DNA of 64,000 nucleotides from PALSA-911 sp963839645 (GTDB lineage Bacteria; Pseudomonadota; Alphaproteobacteria; Acetobacterales; Acetobacteraceae): contig CAWIVZ010000008.1 of the NCBI GenBank assembly GCA_963839645.1, forward strand, positions 1,054,001-1,118,000, written 5' to 3'. Shown here one piece after another: positions 7,551 to 16,725 of this stretch (within the stretch, counting starts at the first letter, position 1; every line of letters begins with the position of its first letter). A program made the translations under genes and the position numbers. The notes beneath the pieces were generated by a model. The model was not told where the DNA came from, made no database searches, and saw only the letters and a program-made list of their open reading frames with translations.

Positions 7551-8759
7551 TCAGGTGGCGCAGGCAGGCGCCATCGGCAGGAAGGCCTCCGCGGCCGGGA
7601 TCGTGCCGATCGGGGTGTAGTAGTCCCACGGACCCTTGCTCTGCTCCGGCGTTTTCACCCGGTAGAGCGTGAGGTCATAGAGTACCCGGCCGTCCTGGCG
7701 GATGCTGCCGGGGCGGCCGAGGTAATCGACCGGCAGGGCGCGCATCGCCTTGTTCACCGCAATGGCGTCGCGGGTTCCCGCCTGTGCCATTGCCTTCAGG
7801 AAATGCAGCGTGGCGGCGTAGATCGAGGCCTGGTTCTTCGTCGGCATGGCGTTGCGCGAGGCGCTGAACGGCTTGGCGAAGGCGCGCGCGGCGGCGTTCT
7901 GATCCCAGTAGAAGCCGCTCGTCAGCGTCAGGCCCTGCGTTGCCGGCAGGCCGAGGGCGTGGATGTCGGTGATGTAGACCAGGAAGCCGGCCAGCCGCTG
8001 CTTGCCGGTGCGCGTGAGGCCGAATTCGGCCGCCTGCTTGATGGCGTTGACCTGGTCGTTGCCGACCGCCGCCAGGCCTATGACCTCGGCGCCGGAGTTC
8101 TGCGCCTGCACCAGTTGGGAGGAGAAATCGGCGTTGCCGATCGGGAAATAGGCGGAGCCGAGCACCTTGCCGCCATGCGCCTCGATCACCGCCTTGGCGG
8201 AGGCTTCCAGGGCCTTGCCGAAGGTGAAATCGACGGTGATGAAGAACCAGCTCTTGCCGCCCTGCTTCACCACTTCCGCCGCGGTGCCATAGGTCAGCGC
8301 GTGGGTGTCGTCGGCCCAATGGGTGCTGGTGGGCGTGCAGAGCTTGGAGGTGAATTCGGTCACCGCGGCGGCAGTGATCATCACCGTGCGGCTTTTTTCC
8401 TTCGCCACCTGCAACACGGCGGCGGCGACAGGCGTGACCGGCAGGTCGGTGATCGCGTCCACGCCGTTGGTGTCGTACCATTGCCGCGCCAGGCTGCCTG
8501 CGACGTCCGGCTTGTTCTGCGTATCGCCGAGCAGGATTTCGATCTTCTTGCCGAGCACGGTGCCGCCGAATTCCGCCGCCGCCATGCGGGCGGCCAACAG
8601 GGAACCCGGGCCGCCGCTATCGGCGTAGGGCCCGGAGGCATCGGTGAGAACGCCGATCTTGACGGCTCCCGCGTCCTGCGCCCGGACAGCGAACGGCAGC
8701 AATGAGGTGGCCGCGAGGCCGGCGGCGAGGCTTCGGCGCCGGATTTTTGCTGATTGCAT
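7551..8759 (-). CDS. Periplasmic substrate-binding protein of a branched-chain amino acid/amide ABC transporter family
   Basis: This 402-residue protein has a Tat-like or Sec signal at its N terminus (KIRRRSLAAGLAATSLLPFAVRA) and then the LivK-type fold opening KIGVLTDASGPYADSGGPGS. The family (ANF-receptor/peripla_BP_6) binds amino acids, amides or aromatic acids. It is the last gene of a minus-strand unit with the P450, hmgA and fahA genes, 36 bp after fahA, but no permease or ATPase gene is beside it. It may therefore feed an aromatic substrate to a transporter encoded elsewhere. The ligand cannot be read from the sequence. Confidence 0.85.
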   Translation of the reverse strand: MQSAKIRRRSLAAGLAATSLLPFAVRAQDAGAVKIGVLTDASGPYADSGGPGSLLAARMAAAEFGGTVLGKKIEILLGDTQNKPDVAGSLARQWYDTNGVDAITDLPVTPVAAAVLQVAKEKSRTVMITAAAVTEFTSKLCTPTSTHWADDTHALTYGTAAEVVKQGGKSWFFITVDFTFGKALEASAKAVIEAHGGKVLGSAYFPIGNADFSSQLVQAQNSGAEVIGLAAVGNDQVNAIKQAAEFGLTRTGKQRLAGFLVYITDIHALGLPATQGLTLTSGFYWDQNAAARAFAKPFSASRNAMPTKNQASIYAATLHFLKAMAQAGTRDAIAVNKAMRALPVDYLGRPGSIRQDGRVLYDLTLYRVKTPEQSKGPWDYYTPIGTIPAAEAFLPMAPACAT

Positions 8760-8795
8760 CAGGGCGTTTCCTATTTTCGGATCGAGGCCATTGCT

Positions 8796-10115
8796 TCAGG
8801 TACAGCCGGGCGCTGGCGCGATGCGACCGCGGCATTCGCCGAAGCCGATGGACACGAAGCCCGGCGCGCTGGCCTGGGCGCGCAGGACGATCTCGTCGCC
8901 GTCTTCCAGATAGCGGCGGGTTTCGCCGTTCGGCAGGGTGACCGCCTGCCGACCGGCTTGCGAGATTTCCAGCAGGCTGCCGAAGCTGGATGGCTCGACG
9001 CCGGATATGGTGCCGCTGCCGAACAGGTCGCCGGGGTTCAGGTTGCAGCCATTGCTGGCGTGGTGCGCGACCATCTGCGCCACGGTCCAATACAGATCGC
9101 GCGCGTTCGATTGCGTGAGCGGCACCGGTGCGAGGCCGGCATCGCGCATCGCCGGGGTCAGGATCAGGGCGGTCAGGTCGATATCGAGCGCGCCCTGGGC
9201 CTGGTCGGTGTCATCCCACAGATGCGGCAAGGGCCTGGGATCGCCAGCGGGGCGCAGGGCCTGCGGCTTGCGGAACGGCGTAATGGCTTCGGCGGTGACG
9301 ATCCAGGGCGAGACGGAGGTGGAAAAGCTTTTCGCCAGGAACGGACCGAGTGGGGCGGATTCCCAGGTCTGGATGTCGCGCGCCGACCAGTCGTTCAGCA
9401 GGCAGAAGCCGGCGATGTGGGCAGCGGCGTCGCGCATCGGGATCGGCTCGCCGAGGCGGTTGCCCTCACTGATCCAGACGCCGAGTTCCAGTTCGTAATC
9501 GAGGTTGCGGCAGGGGCCGAAATCGGGCTCGTCCTGTCCGGCCGGCTTGCGCTGGCCGTTCGGGCGGCGGATCTCGCCGCCGGAGACACGGACCGAGGAA
9601 GCCCGGCTGTGATAGGCGACTGGGACGTATTTATAGTTCGGCATCAACGGGTTGTCCGGCCGGTTCAGCTTGCCGCCATTCATGGCATGGCTGATGCCGG
9701 CGAAGAAATCCGTATAATCGCCTATGCGGGCCGGCAGATGCAGGTCGCAGGTGGAGGCGTCGTGCACCAGCCCGGCCGCCATCGCCGCGTCCTTTTCCCG
9801 GCCTTTGGCATCGAGCAGGGCGGAGATGCGCCGGCGCAGCGCCTGGCGGGCGGGCGCGCCGGCGGCGAGCAGCGGGTTCAGCGTGCGGCCGGAAGCGGCT
9901 TGCGCCGCTTCCCGCGCCAGGCCGGTGAACAGCCCGGCTTCCAGCGCCGCTTCGATGTCGAAGATGGCATCGCCGATCGCCACGCCGCCTCGCGCTCCCC
10001 CCTCCTGGGTACTGAACACGCCGAGGGGCAGGTTCTGGATCGGGAAATCCGGGTGGCCATTGGCCGAGGCCACCCAGCTTTGCCGCGCGGGGTCGTGCGT
10101 CTCGTCGATATTCAT
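8796..10115 (-). CDS. fahA: Fumarylacetoacetase
   Basis: This 439-residue cytoplasmic hydrolase cleaves 4-fumarylacetoacetate to fumarate and acetoacetate, the last step of tyrosine breakdown through homogentisate. The metal and substrate-binding blocks of the FAH family are clear: FFAGISHAMNGGKLNRP, YHSRASSVRVSGGEIRRPNG, LELGVWISEGNRLGEPIP and LLNDWSARDIQTWESAPLGP with FLAKSFSTSVSPWIVT. The long N-terminal SH3-like domain distinguishes it from shorter FAH-fold enzymes. Its ATG overlaps the hmgA stop codon by one base (TAATG), so the two are translationally coupled. Confidence 0.96.
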   Translation of the reverse strand: MNIDETHDPARQSWVASANGHPDFPIQNLPLGVFSTQEGGARGGVAIGDAIFDIEAALEAGLFTGLAREAAQAASGRTLNPLLAAGAPARQALRRRISALLDAKGREKDAAMAAGLVHDASTCDLHLPARIGDYTDFFAGISHAMNGGKLNRPDNPLMPNYKYVPVAYHSRASSVRVSGGEIRRPNGQRKPAGQDEPDFGPCRNLDYELELGVWISEGNRLGEPIPMRDAAAHIAGFCLLNDWSARDIQTWESAPLGPFLAKSFSTSVSPWIVTAEAITPFRKPQALRPAGDPRPLPHLWDDTDQAQGALDIDLTALILTPAMRDAGLAPVPLTQSNARDLYWTVAQMVAHHASNGCNLNPGDLFGSGTISGVEPSSFGSLLEISQAGRQAVTLPNGETRRYLEDGDEIVLRAQASAPGFVSIGFGECRGRIAPAPGCT

Positions 10116-11413
10116 TACATCTGGCCGTTGAATTTCTTCTGCAGGCCGTCCCAGACCGCGTCGTAGGCCGGCTGCAATTCGCTCAGGCCGAGTGCGAGTT
10201 CCGTCGGCAGCAGCCGCTGGCTGGTCTCGAACATGAAGGCCAGGGTGTTATCCAGCTTGAACGGCGCCAGGGCTTCCGTGCTGGCGCGCTCATAGACCGC
10301 CGCGTCCGGGCCATGCGCGCTCATTTGCGTGTGCAGGCTGGCGCCGCCGGGCGCGAAACCGCCAGATTTGCCGTCATAGACGCCCTGCACCAGGGCGACG
10401 AACTCGTTCATCACGTTGCGGTGGAACCAGGGCGGACGGAACGTGTGCTCGGCCACCAGCCAGCGCGGCGCGAAGATGACGAAGTCGATGTTCGCGAGGC
10501 CAGGCGTGTCGGTGGGCGAGGTGAGCACGGTGGAGATCGACGGATCGGGATGGTCGAAGCTGACCGTGTTGATCACGTTGAAGCGGGCCAGGTCGTATTT
10601 ATACGGCGCGTAGTTGCCGTGCCAGGCGACGACGTCGAACGGCGAGTGATCCAGCGTGGTGGCCCAGAGATTGCCGTGGAACTTCTGCACGATCTCCACC
10701 GGCTCGTCGCGATCCTCATAGGCCGCGACGGGGCTGAGAAAGTCGCGCGCGTTGGCCAGGCCGTTCGAGCCGATCGGGCCGAGATCGGGCAGGCGCAGGA
10801 TGGCGCCGTGGTTTTCGCAGATATAGCCGCGGGCGGTGCCATCCGGCAGGCGCACGCGGAAACGGATGCCGCGCGGGATGACGACGATCTCGCCGGGGAC
10901 CACGCGCAGCCGGCCCAGTTCGGTGGTGATGTCGAGGCCGCCCTGCTGCGGCACGATCAGCATTTCGCCGTCGGCGTTCCAGAACACCCGTTCCATGTCG
11001 CGGTTGGCGCGATAGATATGCACGGACACGCCGGCGTCCGGCGCCGGGTGGTTGGCGAGCAGGGTGAACAGGCCGGCGACGAAATCGGTCGGCGCATCTG
11101 GCATCGCCAGCGGGTCCCAGCGCAGGCGGTTGGGGCTGGGCGGGGCCAAGGGCGTGCACAACTGGCCGTTGTCGATGCGCCGGTAGGCCGGATGTCGGGC
11201 GGACGGGCGGATGCGGTAGAGCCATGCCCGCTGGTTGCGGTCGCGCGGCACGGTGAAGGCAGTGCCGGTAATGCCCTCGGCATACAGGCCGTAGGGCACG
11301 CGCTGGGGCGCGTTCTGCCCCACCGGCAGGGCGCCGGGCAGTGCTTCGGTGGCGAATTCATTGCCGAAGCCCGAAAGATAGGCGGTCTTGTCGGTAACCA
11401 TCTGGACGTTCAT
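10115..11413 (-). CDS. hmgA: Homogentisate 1,2-dioxygenase
   Basis: This 432-residue non-haem iron enzyme opens the ring of homogentisate to maleylacetoacetate. The start YLSGFGNEFATEALPGALP is diagnostic of the family. The C-terminal cupin carries the iron ligands in FRPPWFHRNVMNEFVALVQG and SLHTQMSAHGPD. The gene overlaps the P450 gene upstream by four bases and fahA downstream by one base, so the three are one transcript. The pathway's middle enzyme, maleylacetoacetate isomerase, and 4-hydroxyphenylpyruvate dioxygenase are not in the window. Confidence 0.97.
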   Translation of the reverse strand: MNVQMVTDKTAYLSGFGNEFATEALPGALPVGQNAPQRVPYGLYAEGITGTAFTVPRDRNQRAWLYRIRPSARHPAYRRIDNGQLCTPLAPPSPNRLRWDPLAMPDAPTDFVAGLFTLLANHPAPDAGVSVHIYRANRDMERVFWNADGEMLIVPQQGGLDITTELGRLRVVPGEIVVIPRGIRFRVRLPDGTARGYICENHGAILRLPDLGPIGSNGLANARDFLSPVAAYEDRDEPVEIVQKFHGNLWATTLDHSPFDVVAWHGNYAPYKYDLARFNVINTVSFDHPDPSISTVLTSPTDTPGLANIDFVIFAPRWLVAEHTFRPPWFHRNVMNEFVALVQGVYDGKSGGFAPGGASLHTQMSAHGPDAAVYERASTEALAPFKLDNTLAFMFETSQRLLPTELALGLSELQPAYDAVWDGLQKKFNGQM

Positions 11414-12642
11414 GAGGACCTCACTGGAAAGGACAGGAAACCGCGAAACCGGGCGCGGCCGCCGCGCACGGGCTCTCCGGCCGCATGGTAGCGCGGAAAG
11501 CGTTCAAGGAAACGCCCGATCGCGATGCGGCCTTCGAGCCGGGCCAGCGACAGCCCGGCGCATTGATGCGCGCCGAAACCAAACGCCAGGTGGCGGTTGG
11601 GATCGCGCGCCAGGTCCAGCCGGTCCGGGTCGGCGAAAACATCCGGATCGCGGTTGGCGGCGCCGATGCACAGCGTGACCGGCGTATCCGCCGGCATCGC
11701 CACGCCGCCGATTTCGGTTGCCTGGGTGGTGATCCGGTTTCCGAGCTGGTTGGAGCTTTCGAAGCGCAGGAACTCCTCCACCGCGGTGCGCAGCAGATCC
11801 GGTTCGGCGAGCAGCCTGGCCCGCTGGTCCGGCCAGTCCAGCAGGGTCGCCAGCGCGTTGCCGATCAGGTTGGTGGTCGTTTCGTGCCCGGCATTGAGAA
11901 TGAAGATGCAGTTGTGCAGCAGCTCGTCCTCACTGAGGGTTTCGCCCTCCCCGTCTCCCTGGATCAGCCGGGTGAGCACGTCCTGCGCCGGATCGCCGGG
12001 CCGGCGGCTTCGTTCGCCCACCAGTTGACGCAGGTAGTCGAGGAACTCGCTGACCGCCTGGTTGCCTTTCGCCATCTGTTCCTCGCTGAGCGCAGGTTCC
12101 AGCGCGCCGAGGATGGCGAGCGACCAGCCGCGCAGCGGCGCCCGGTCGGCCTGCGGCACGCCGAGCAGGTTGCCGATGACCTCGACCGGGATGGCGGCGG
12201 CGAAATCCTCGATCAGATCGAAACCGTCCTTCTCCTGCGCCGCGTCCAGCAGCCGGTCCACGAGTTTGACCAGACCCGCCTCCATTCCGGCGATGGCGCG
12301 CAGGGTCAGCGCGCCCATAATCAGCTTGCGAACCCGCGTGTGCAGCGGCGGATCGTTGAAGACGAGACTGGTGGTGTGGTGTCGGAACAGCGGCGCATTG
12401 CCGTATTTCGGCAGGAATTCCCGCTTCTTGTCGGAACTGAAAACGGCTGCGTTGCGATACACCGACACCAGGTCGGCGTGCCGGGTCAGGAAATAGGAGC
12501 CGTCCGGCATCGCGAGCACGGGGCTTTCGGCGCGCAACTTGCGATAGAACGGATAGGGATCGAGATGGAATCCCGGTGGCAGGCTACGCAGATCGAAGCC
12601 CCCTTCCCTTGGCGTGCCGTTGCTTGTCGCCTGCGCGGTCAT
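11410..12642 (-). CDS. Cytochrome P450
   Basis: This 410-residue soluble bacterial P450 has the expected landmarks. The I-helix oxygen-binding motif is AGHETTTNLIGNALATLL, the ExxR motif falls in EEFLRFESSNQLGNR, and the haem-binding loop FGFGAHQCAGLSLARLEG supplies the cysteine thiolate. It resembles CYP families that hydroxylate small aromatic or terpenoid substrates with separate redox partners; none is encoded nearby. It is the first gene of the homogentisate operon and overlaps hmgA by four bases, which suggests it produces or processes an aromatic compound entering that route. This substrate link is inference from context only. Confidence 0.93.
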   Translation of the reverse strand: MTAQATSNGTPREGGFDLRSLPPGFHLDPYPFYRKLRAESPVLAMPDGSYFLTRHADLVSVYRNAAVFSSDKKREFLPKYGNAPLFRHHTTSLVFNDPPLHTRVRKLIMGALTLRAIAGMEAGLVKLVDRLLDAAQEKDGFDLIEDFAAAIPVEVIGNLLGVPQADRAPLRGWSLAILGALEPALSEEQMAKGNQAVSEFLDYLRQLVGERSRRPGDPAQDVLTRLIQGDGEGETLSEDELLHNCIFILNAGHETTTNLIGNALATLLDWPDQRARLLAEPDLLRTAVEEFLRFESSNQLGNRITTQATEIGGVAMPADTPVTLCIGAANRDPDVFADPDRLDLARDPNRHLAFGFGAHQCAGLSLARLEGRIAIGRFLERFPRYHAAGEPVRGGRARFRGFLSFPVRSS

Positions 12643-12700
12643 TCATCATTCCTTAGATCTGCTGCAACCATATCGGTTTCATGCTATCCTAGCGTTTCTG

Positions 12701-12713
12701 ATTGCGATACAAT
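12701..12713. promoter_or_regulatory. Putative MarR operator in the P450/marR intergenic region
   Basis: ATTG-CGATA-CAAT is a 13-bp dyad in the 268-bp gap between the divergent P450 operon and the MarR gene, about 59 bp before the P450 start codon. MarR proteins bind short dyads of this general size in divergent promoters. Position and symmetry support it; binding is inferred. Confidence 0.4.
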
Positions 12714-12775
12714 GATGCATCGGCTGTGCCTTGAAACAAGTGTCTGACCTCCCAAGTATGGTCGTTGCCTGATGA

Positions 12776-12799
12776 CCGCCTGTTGATCCGCCTGTTGAT
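12776..12799. repeat. Tandem 12-bp repeat, two copies
   Basis: CCGCCTGTTGAT occurs twice head to tail in the leader of the MarR gene, about 110 bp before its start. It could be a replication-slippage duplication or a pair of binding sites. Confidence 0.7.
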
Positions 12800-12910
12800 C
12801 CCCTGGGGTCGCTTGCGCCCGAATCCTTCGATTTGGGTGTGCTGTTCGGATGTGTTCCTGGGGCCACCGCCGGACGAAGTTGTCTGTTGTCTCTATAAGG
12901 ATGTTTTCTG

Positions 12911-13420
12911 ATGAAACGTAAGTCAAGGACTGAAGAAGCCGCTGGCCCCGCCCTGCCGGATTTCCGGCTGGAGGAATTCCTGCCCTACCGGCTGTCGGTG
13001 GCCGCGAACCGCGTCTCGCGCATGTTCGCGCATCGCTATTCCCAGGCCTTCGGGCTGACCATCCCCGAATGGCGGGTGCTGGCCGTGGTCGGCCGCCTGG
13101 GCACGATCTCCCCCAGCGCCGTCGGTGAAATGACGGCCATGGACAAGGTGAAGGTCAGCCGCGCGGCGGCCAGCCTGGTGACCCGCGGGCTGTTGAAGCA
13201 GGCGCAGGACCCGAACGACGGCCGTGGGCGGCTGCTGAGCCTGACCCGCAAGGGTGTGGGCGTGCATAACGGCGTGGTGCCGCTGGCGAAGGAGTTGGAA
13301 AGCTCGCTGGCCGAGGGGCTGAACAAGCAGGAATGGGCGGTGCTGAACAAGGCGCTGGTCAAGCTGACCGGCCATGTCATCGAGCTCGATGGCGTCAGCC
13401 CCGAGGGCGGCCCGGACTGA
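12911..13420 (+). CDS. MarR family regulator, likely of the adjacent homogentisate/P450 operon
   Basis: This 169-residue winged-helix protein has YSQAFGLTIPEWRVLAVVGRLG ahead of the recognition region (MTAMDKVKVSRAAASLVTRG) and the wing (QDPNDGRGRLLSL). It is divergent from the P450-hmgA-fahA operon. The layout resembles other bacteria in which a MarR or IclR protein senses an aromatic intermediate and relieves repression of hmgA. The start ATG follows AAGGA at a suitable distance. A strong bidirectional hairpin follows its stop codon. Confidence 0.88.
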   Translation: MKRKSRTEEAAGPALPDFRLEEFLPYRLSVAANRVSRMFAHRYSQAFGLTIPEWRVLAVVGRLGTISPSAVGEMTAMDKVKVSRAAASLVTRGLLKQAQDPNDGRGRLLSLTRKGVGVHNGVVPLAKELESSLAEGLNKQEWAVLNKALVKLTGHVIELDGVSPEGGPD

Positions 13421-13449
13421 AGCCGGCGCCAACCCGGATCGGACGGAAT

Positions 13450-13480
13450 AAAGGCCAGGGGCGCAAGTTCCTGGCCTTTT
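13450..13480. terminator. Bidirectional intrinsic terminator
   Basis: AAAGGCCAGG pairs with CCTGGCCTTT around a ten-base loop, ending in a T run on the plus strand and an equivalent one on the minus strand. It lies between the converging MarR gene and the minus-strand SDR gene and can serve both. Confidence 0.85.
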
Positions 13481-13503
13481 CCGTGCCCAGTTCCATGTCC
13501 AGC

Positions 13504-14268
13504 CTATCCCTGCATCGAGAATCCGCCATCCACCGGGATGGCTGCGCCGGTGACGAAATCGGACGCCGGCGAGGCGAGGAAGGCGGCGATGCCGGCCATG
13601 TCGTCCGGCACGCCCCAGCGGCCGGTCGGCGTGCGGTTCAGGACGTTTTCGTACAGCCCGTCCACCTGGCGCCGGGCGTTCTGCGTCAGGTCGGTGTCGA
13701 TCCAGCCGGGCAGCACCGCGTTCACCTGGATGTTGTCGCGCGCCCAGGCCGAGGCGAAGGACCGGCTCATCTGCACGATGCCGCCCTTGCTGGAGGCGTA
13801 GGGCGAGGCATAGGCGGTGCCGAAGATCGACATCATCGAGCCGATATTGATGATCTTGCCGCCGCCCGATCGTTTCATCGGCTCGTAGACCGCCTTGGAG
13901 CAGAGGAACGCGCTGGTCAGGTTGGTGTCCATCACCGCGTGCCATTCGGCCTCGGTGAGGTCCTCGGGCCGCTTGCGGATCGACATACCGGCGTTGTTGA
14001 CCAGGATATCGACCCGGCCGAAGGCGGCGATCGCATCGGCGACCATGCGGATGCACTGGTCCTGCTTCGTCACGTCCACCGGCACGAACTCCGCCCGCGC
14101 GCCCATGCCGCGCAGCGTCTCCAGCGCGGCTTTCGCCTTTTCCGCATTGCGCCCGGCCACGATGATGGAGGCGCCGATCGAGGCCATGCCCCTGGCCATG
14201 CCAAGGCCGATGCCGCCATTTCCGCCGGTGACGATGGCGACCTTGCCGGTGATGTCGAACAGTTTCAT
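13504..14268 (-). CDS. Short-chain dehydrogenase/reductase (gluconate 5-dehydrogenase/KduD-like)
   Basis: This 254-residue classical SDR has the NAD(P)-binding motif TGGNGGIGLGMARGM near residue 12, the structural motif NNAG near residue 91, and the catalytic Ser with YASPYASSKGG (Tyr and Lys). The C-terminal IPVDGGFSMQG is typical. The overall pattern, including SIRKRPEDLTEAEWHAVMDTN, is close to sugar-acid oxidoreductases such as gluconate 5-dehydrogenase and 2-deoxygluconate 3-dehydrogenase, but substrate assignments in SDRs are weak. It is monocistronic, divergent from the quinone oxidoreductase gene and ends at a shared terminator. Confidence 0.85.
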   Translation of the reverse strand: MKLFDITGKVAIVTGGNGGIGLGMARGMASIGASIIVAGRNAEKAKAALETLRGMGARAEFVPVDVTKQDQCIRMVADAIAAFGRVDILVNNAGMSIRKRPEDLTEAEWHAVMDTNLTSAFLCSKAVYEPMKRSGGGKIINIGSMMSIFGTAYASPYASSKGGIVQMSRSFASAWARDNIQVNAVLPGWIDTDLTQNARRQVDGLYENVLNRTPTGRWGVPDDMAGIAAFLASPASDFVTGAAIPVDGGFSMQG

Positions 14269-14444
14269 GTCGGATCTTCCTCCTGCCTGATGGTGTGTTG
14301 CCGGATGGCCGACCGGCGGTTTCGCGTGGATACCGGCTTACAGATACAAGCGGCGCCGGGGAAGCCATGTGCCGCGCGCCCGATTTGAGCCGACCGACGG
14401 TCTCTGCCACTCTGTTTCGCATAAAAATCGGCAGGGGATGATCC

Positions 14445-15410
14445 ATGAGCCACGCGCTGCGCATTCATCGCTATGGCGGACCGGAGGAATTGATCTGGGA
14501 AAAGGTGGCGGTTCCGCCGCCCGGCCCCGGCGAGGTGTTGCTGCGCCATACCGCGATCGGGGTGAATTTTGTGGACGTGGTCTTTCGCCGCGGCGCCGCG
14601 CCGTCCTTGCCGCATATCCCGGGGCGCGAGGGCGCCGGGATTGTCGAGGCGGTCGGACCGGGTGTGACCGACATCGCGATGGGGGACCGGGTGGCCTATG
14701 CGCCGGTGTCGGGCGCCTATTCGGAACGCCGGGTGATCGCCGCCGAACGGCTGGTGAAGCTGCCGGAGGGGATCGACGATCAAACCGCCGCCGCGACCAT
14801 GCTGCAGGGCATGACGGTGCAGTACCTCATCCGCCAATTGCACCGGGTGCAGCCTGGCGAGACCATCCTGTGCCATGCCGCGGCCGGCGGGATCGGGCTG
14901 TTCCTGGGACAATGGGCCGCCGCGCTGGGCGCGACCGTGATCGGCACCGTGTCCACCGAGGCGAAGGCGGCGCTGGCGCGGGCGCATGGCTACAGCCACA
15001 CCATTCTCTACACGCAGGAGGATTTCGTGGCCCGGGTGCTGGACATTACCGGCGGGCGCGGCGTGCCGGTGGTCTATGACGGCGTCGGGCGGGATACGCT
15101 CGTGAAATCCATCGACTGCCTGGCTCCGCGCGGGCAGGTGGTCAGCTTCGGCCGCGCCTCCGGCCCGGTGCCGCCGTTCGACCTGCAGGTGCTCAATCCG
15201 AGGTCGCTCGCCGTGCGCGGCGGCACCCTGCAGACCTTTGTGTCGACGCGGGCCGATCTGCTCGCGGTGGCGGCCGATACGTTCGAGGCGGTGCTGTCGG
15301 GCAAGGTGAAGGTGCAGGTGAACCACACCTATCCGTTGCGCGAGGGGGCGCAGGCCAACCGGGACCTGGAGAACCGCAAGACCACGGGATCGATTGTGCT
15401 GCTGCCGTAG
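14445..15410 (+). CDS. Zinc-free quinone oxidoreductase (MDR family, Qor-like)
   Basis: This 321-residue member of the medium-chain dehydrogenase family lacks the catalytic zinc cysteines, which marks the NADPH:quinone reductase branch. Diagnostic stretches are IPGREGAGIVEAVGPGV, the nucleotide-binding loop HAAAGGIGLFLGQWAAALG, and VVYDGVGRDTLVKSIDCLAPRG. It probably reduces quinones or alpha,beta-unsaturated carbonyls in the cytoplasm with NADPH. An acyl-CoA dehydrogenase gene follows 47 bp downstream in the same direction and may share its transcript. Confidence 0.9.
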   Translation: MSHALRIHRYGGPEELIWEKVAVPPPGPGEVLLRHTAIGVNFVDVVFRRGAAPSLPHIPGREGAGIVEAVGPGVTDIAMGDRVAYAPVSGAYSERRVIAAERLVKLPEGIDDQTAAATMLQGMTVQYLIRQLHRVQPGETILCHAAAGGIGLFLGQWAAALGATVIGTVSTEAKAALARAHGYSHTILYTQEDFVARVLDITGGRGVPVVYDGVGRDTLVKSIDCLAPRGQVVSFGRASGPVPPFDLQVLNPRSLAVRGGTLQTFVSTRADLLAVAADTFEAVLSGKVKVQVNHTYPLREGAQANRDLENRKTTGSIVLLP

Positions 15411-15457
15411 CGCCGCCTAGGCTGCCGGGGCGTCACGTTCGTTGGGGAGAGTGTAAG

Positions 15458-16603
15458 ATGACCGTCCAGGCCTTCCGCTTTGATCCCGTGCGGCTGCCGC
15501 CGCAGGCAGAGTTGCTGCGCGAGGAGGTGCGCGATTTCATCGCCGACCACCGCGACCTGATGCAGCCGATGCCGATGGGCTACAGCCCGGAATTCAGCGA
15601 GAAGATGGCGCAGAAGGGCTGGGTGGCGATGACCTGGCCGAAGAAATGGGGCGGGCACGAGCGCAGCGCGCTGGAACGCTACGTGGTGCTGGAGGAAATG
15701 CTCGCCGCCGGCGCGCCGGTGGGGGCGCACTGGGTCGCGGACCGGCAAAGCGGGCCGAACATCATGCGTTTCGGCACGCCGGAGCAGCAGGACTACTTCC
15801 TGCCGAAAATCGCCGCCGGCAAGATGTATTTCTGTATCGGCATGAGCGAGCCGAATTCCGGCTCCGACCTCGCCGGCACCACCACGCGGGCGACCAAGGT
15901 GCAGGGCGGCTACATCGTCAACGGCACCAAGCTCTGGACCTCCAACGCCCATCGCGCCACCTACATGATCCTGTTCTGCCGGCTGGCGGGCCAGGACCAG
16001 GAGATCGACCGCAAGGCGGGCGCCACGCAGTTCCTGGTGGACATGAAGTCGCCGGGGATCGAGGTGCGTCCGGTGTTCAACATGCTGGGCGAGCATCATT
16101 TCAATGAAGTGTTCCTGACCGATTTGTTCGTCCCAACCGACCGGCTGCTGGGACAGGAGGGCAATGGCTGGAAGCAGGTCACCAGCGAACTTGCCTTCGA
16201 ACGCAGCGGACCTGAACGGTTTCTGATCACCTTCCGCCTGCTGGTGGAGCTGGTGCGCCTGGCCGGGCCCGATCCGGAACCCTCGGTCGCCACGGCGATC
16301 GGGCGGCTGACGGCGCATCTGGCGACCTTGCGGCGCATGTCGCTGTCGGTCGCGGGGATGCTGGAACGCGACGAGAACCCCAACATGGAAGCCGCGGTGG
16401 TGAAGGACGTCGGCACCAAGTTCGACCAGGAGGTGCCGGAGGTGGCGCGGCTGCTGTTCCCGTCCGAGCCGGAACTGGGGGCGCTGGACGCGTATGTGTC
16501 GGTGCTGTCGCGCACGATGATGCATGCGCCGCGCTTCTCCATCCAGGGCGGCACAAGGGAAATCCTGCGCGGGATCATCGCGCGGGGGCTGGGGTTGCGC
16601 TGA
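15458..16603 (+). CDS. Acyl-CoA dehydrogenase family protein
   Basis: This 381-residue flavoprotein has the three ACAD domains: an N-terminal helical domain (LREEVRDFIADHRDL), the FAD and substrate strand region (FCIGMSEPNSGSDLAGTTTRA, with KLWTSNAHRATYM), and a C-terminal helical bundle ending in RFSIQGGTREILRGIIARG. It should oxidise an acyl-CoA to the 2-enoyl-CoA and pass electrons to ETF. The catalytic glutamate could not be placed with certainty, so the chain specificity is open. It lies directly after the quinone oxidoreductase gene. Confidence 0.88.
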   Translation: MTVQAFRFDPVRLPPQAELLREEVRDFIADHRDLMQPMPMGYSPEFSEKMAQKGWVAMTWPKKWGGHERSALERYVVLEEMLAAGAPVGAHWVADRQSGPNIMRFGTPEQQDYFLPKIAAGKMYFCIGMSEPNSGSDLAGTTTRATKVQGGYIVNGTKLWTSNAHRATYMILFCRLAGQDQEIDRKAGATQFLVDMKSPGIEVRPVFNMLGEHHFNEVFLTDLFVPTDRLLGQEGNGWKQVTSELAFERSGPERFLITFRLLVELVRLAGPDPEPSVATAIGRLTAHLATLRRMSLSVAGMLERDENPNMEAAVVKDVGTKFDQEVPEVARLLFPSEPELGALDAYVSVLSRTMMHAPRFSIQGGTREILRGIIARGLGLR

Positions 16604-16725
16604 CGCCGGGCCGATCGGCGACGCCAAAGCTTCTCGGGCCCAGGCATGTTTCTTGCTATGCAAATCCAGCAATGCGGCTAGTCTAGCCGCAAGCCGAAGA
16701 TCCCGCCGATTGGAGACGCCGTGCT

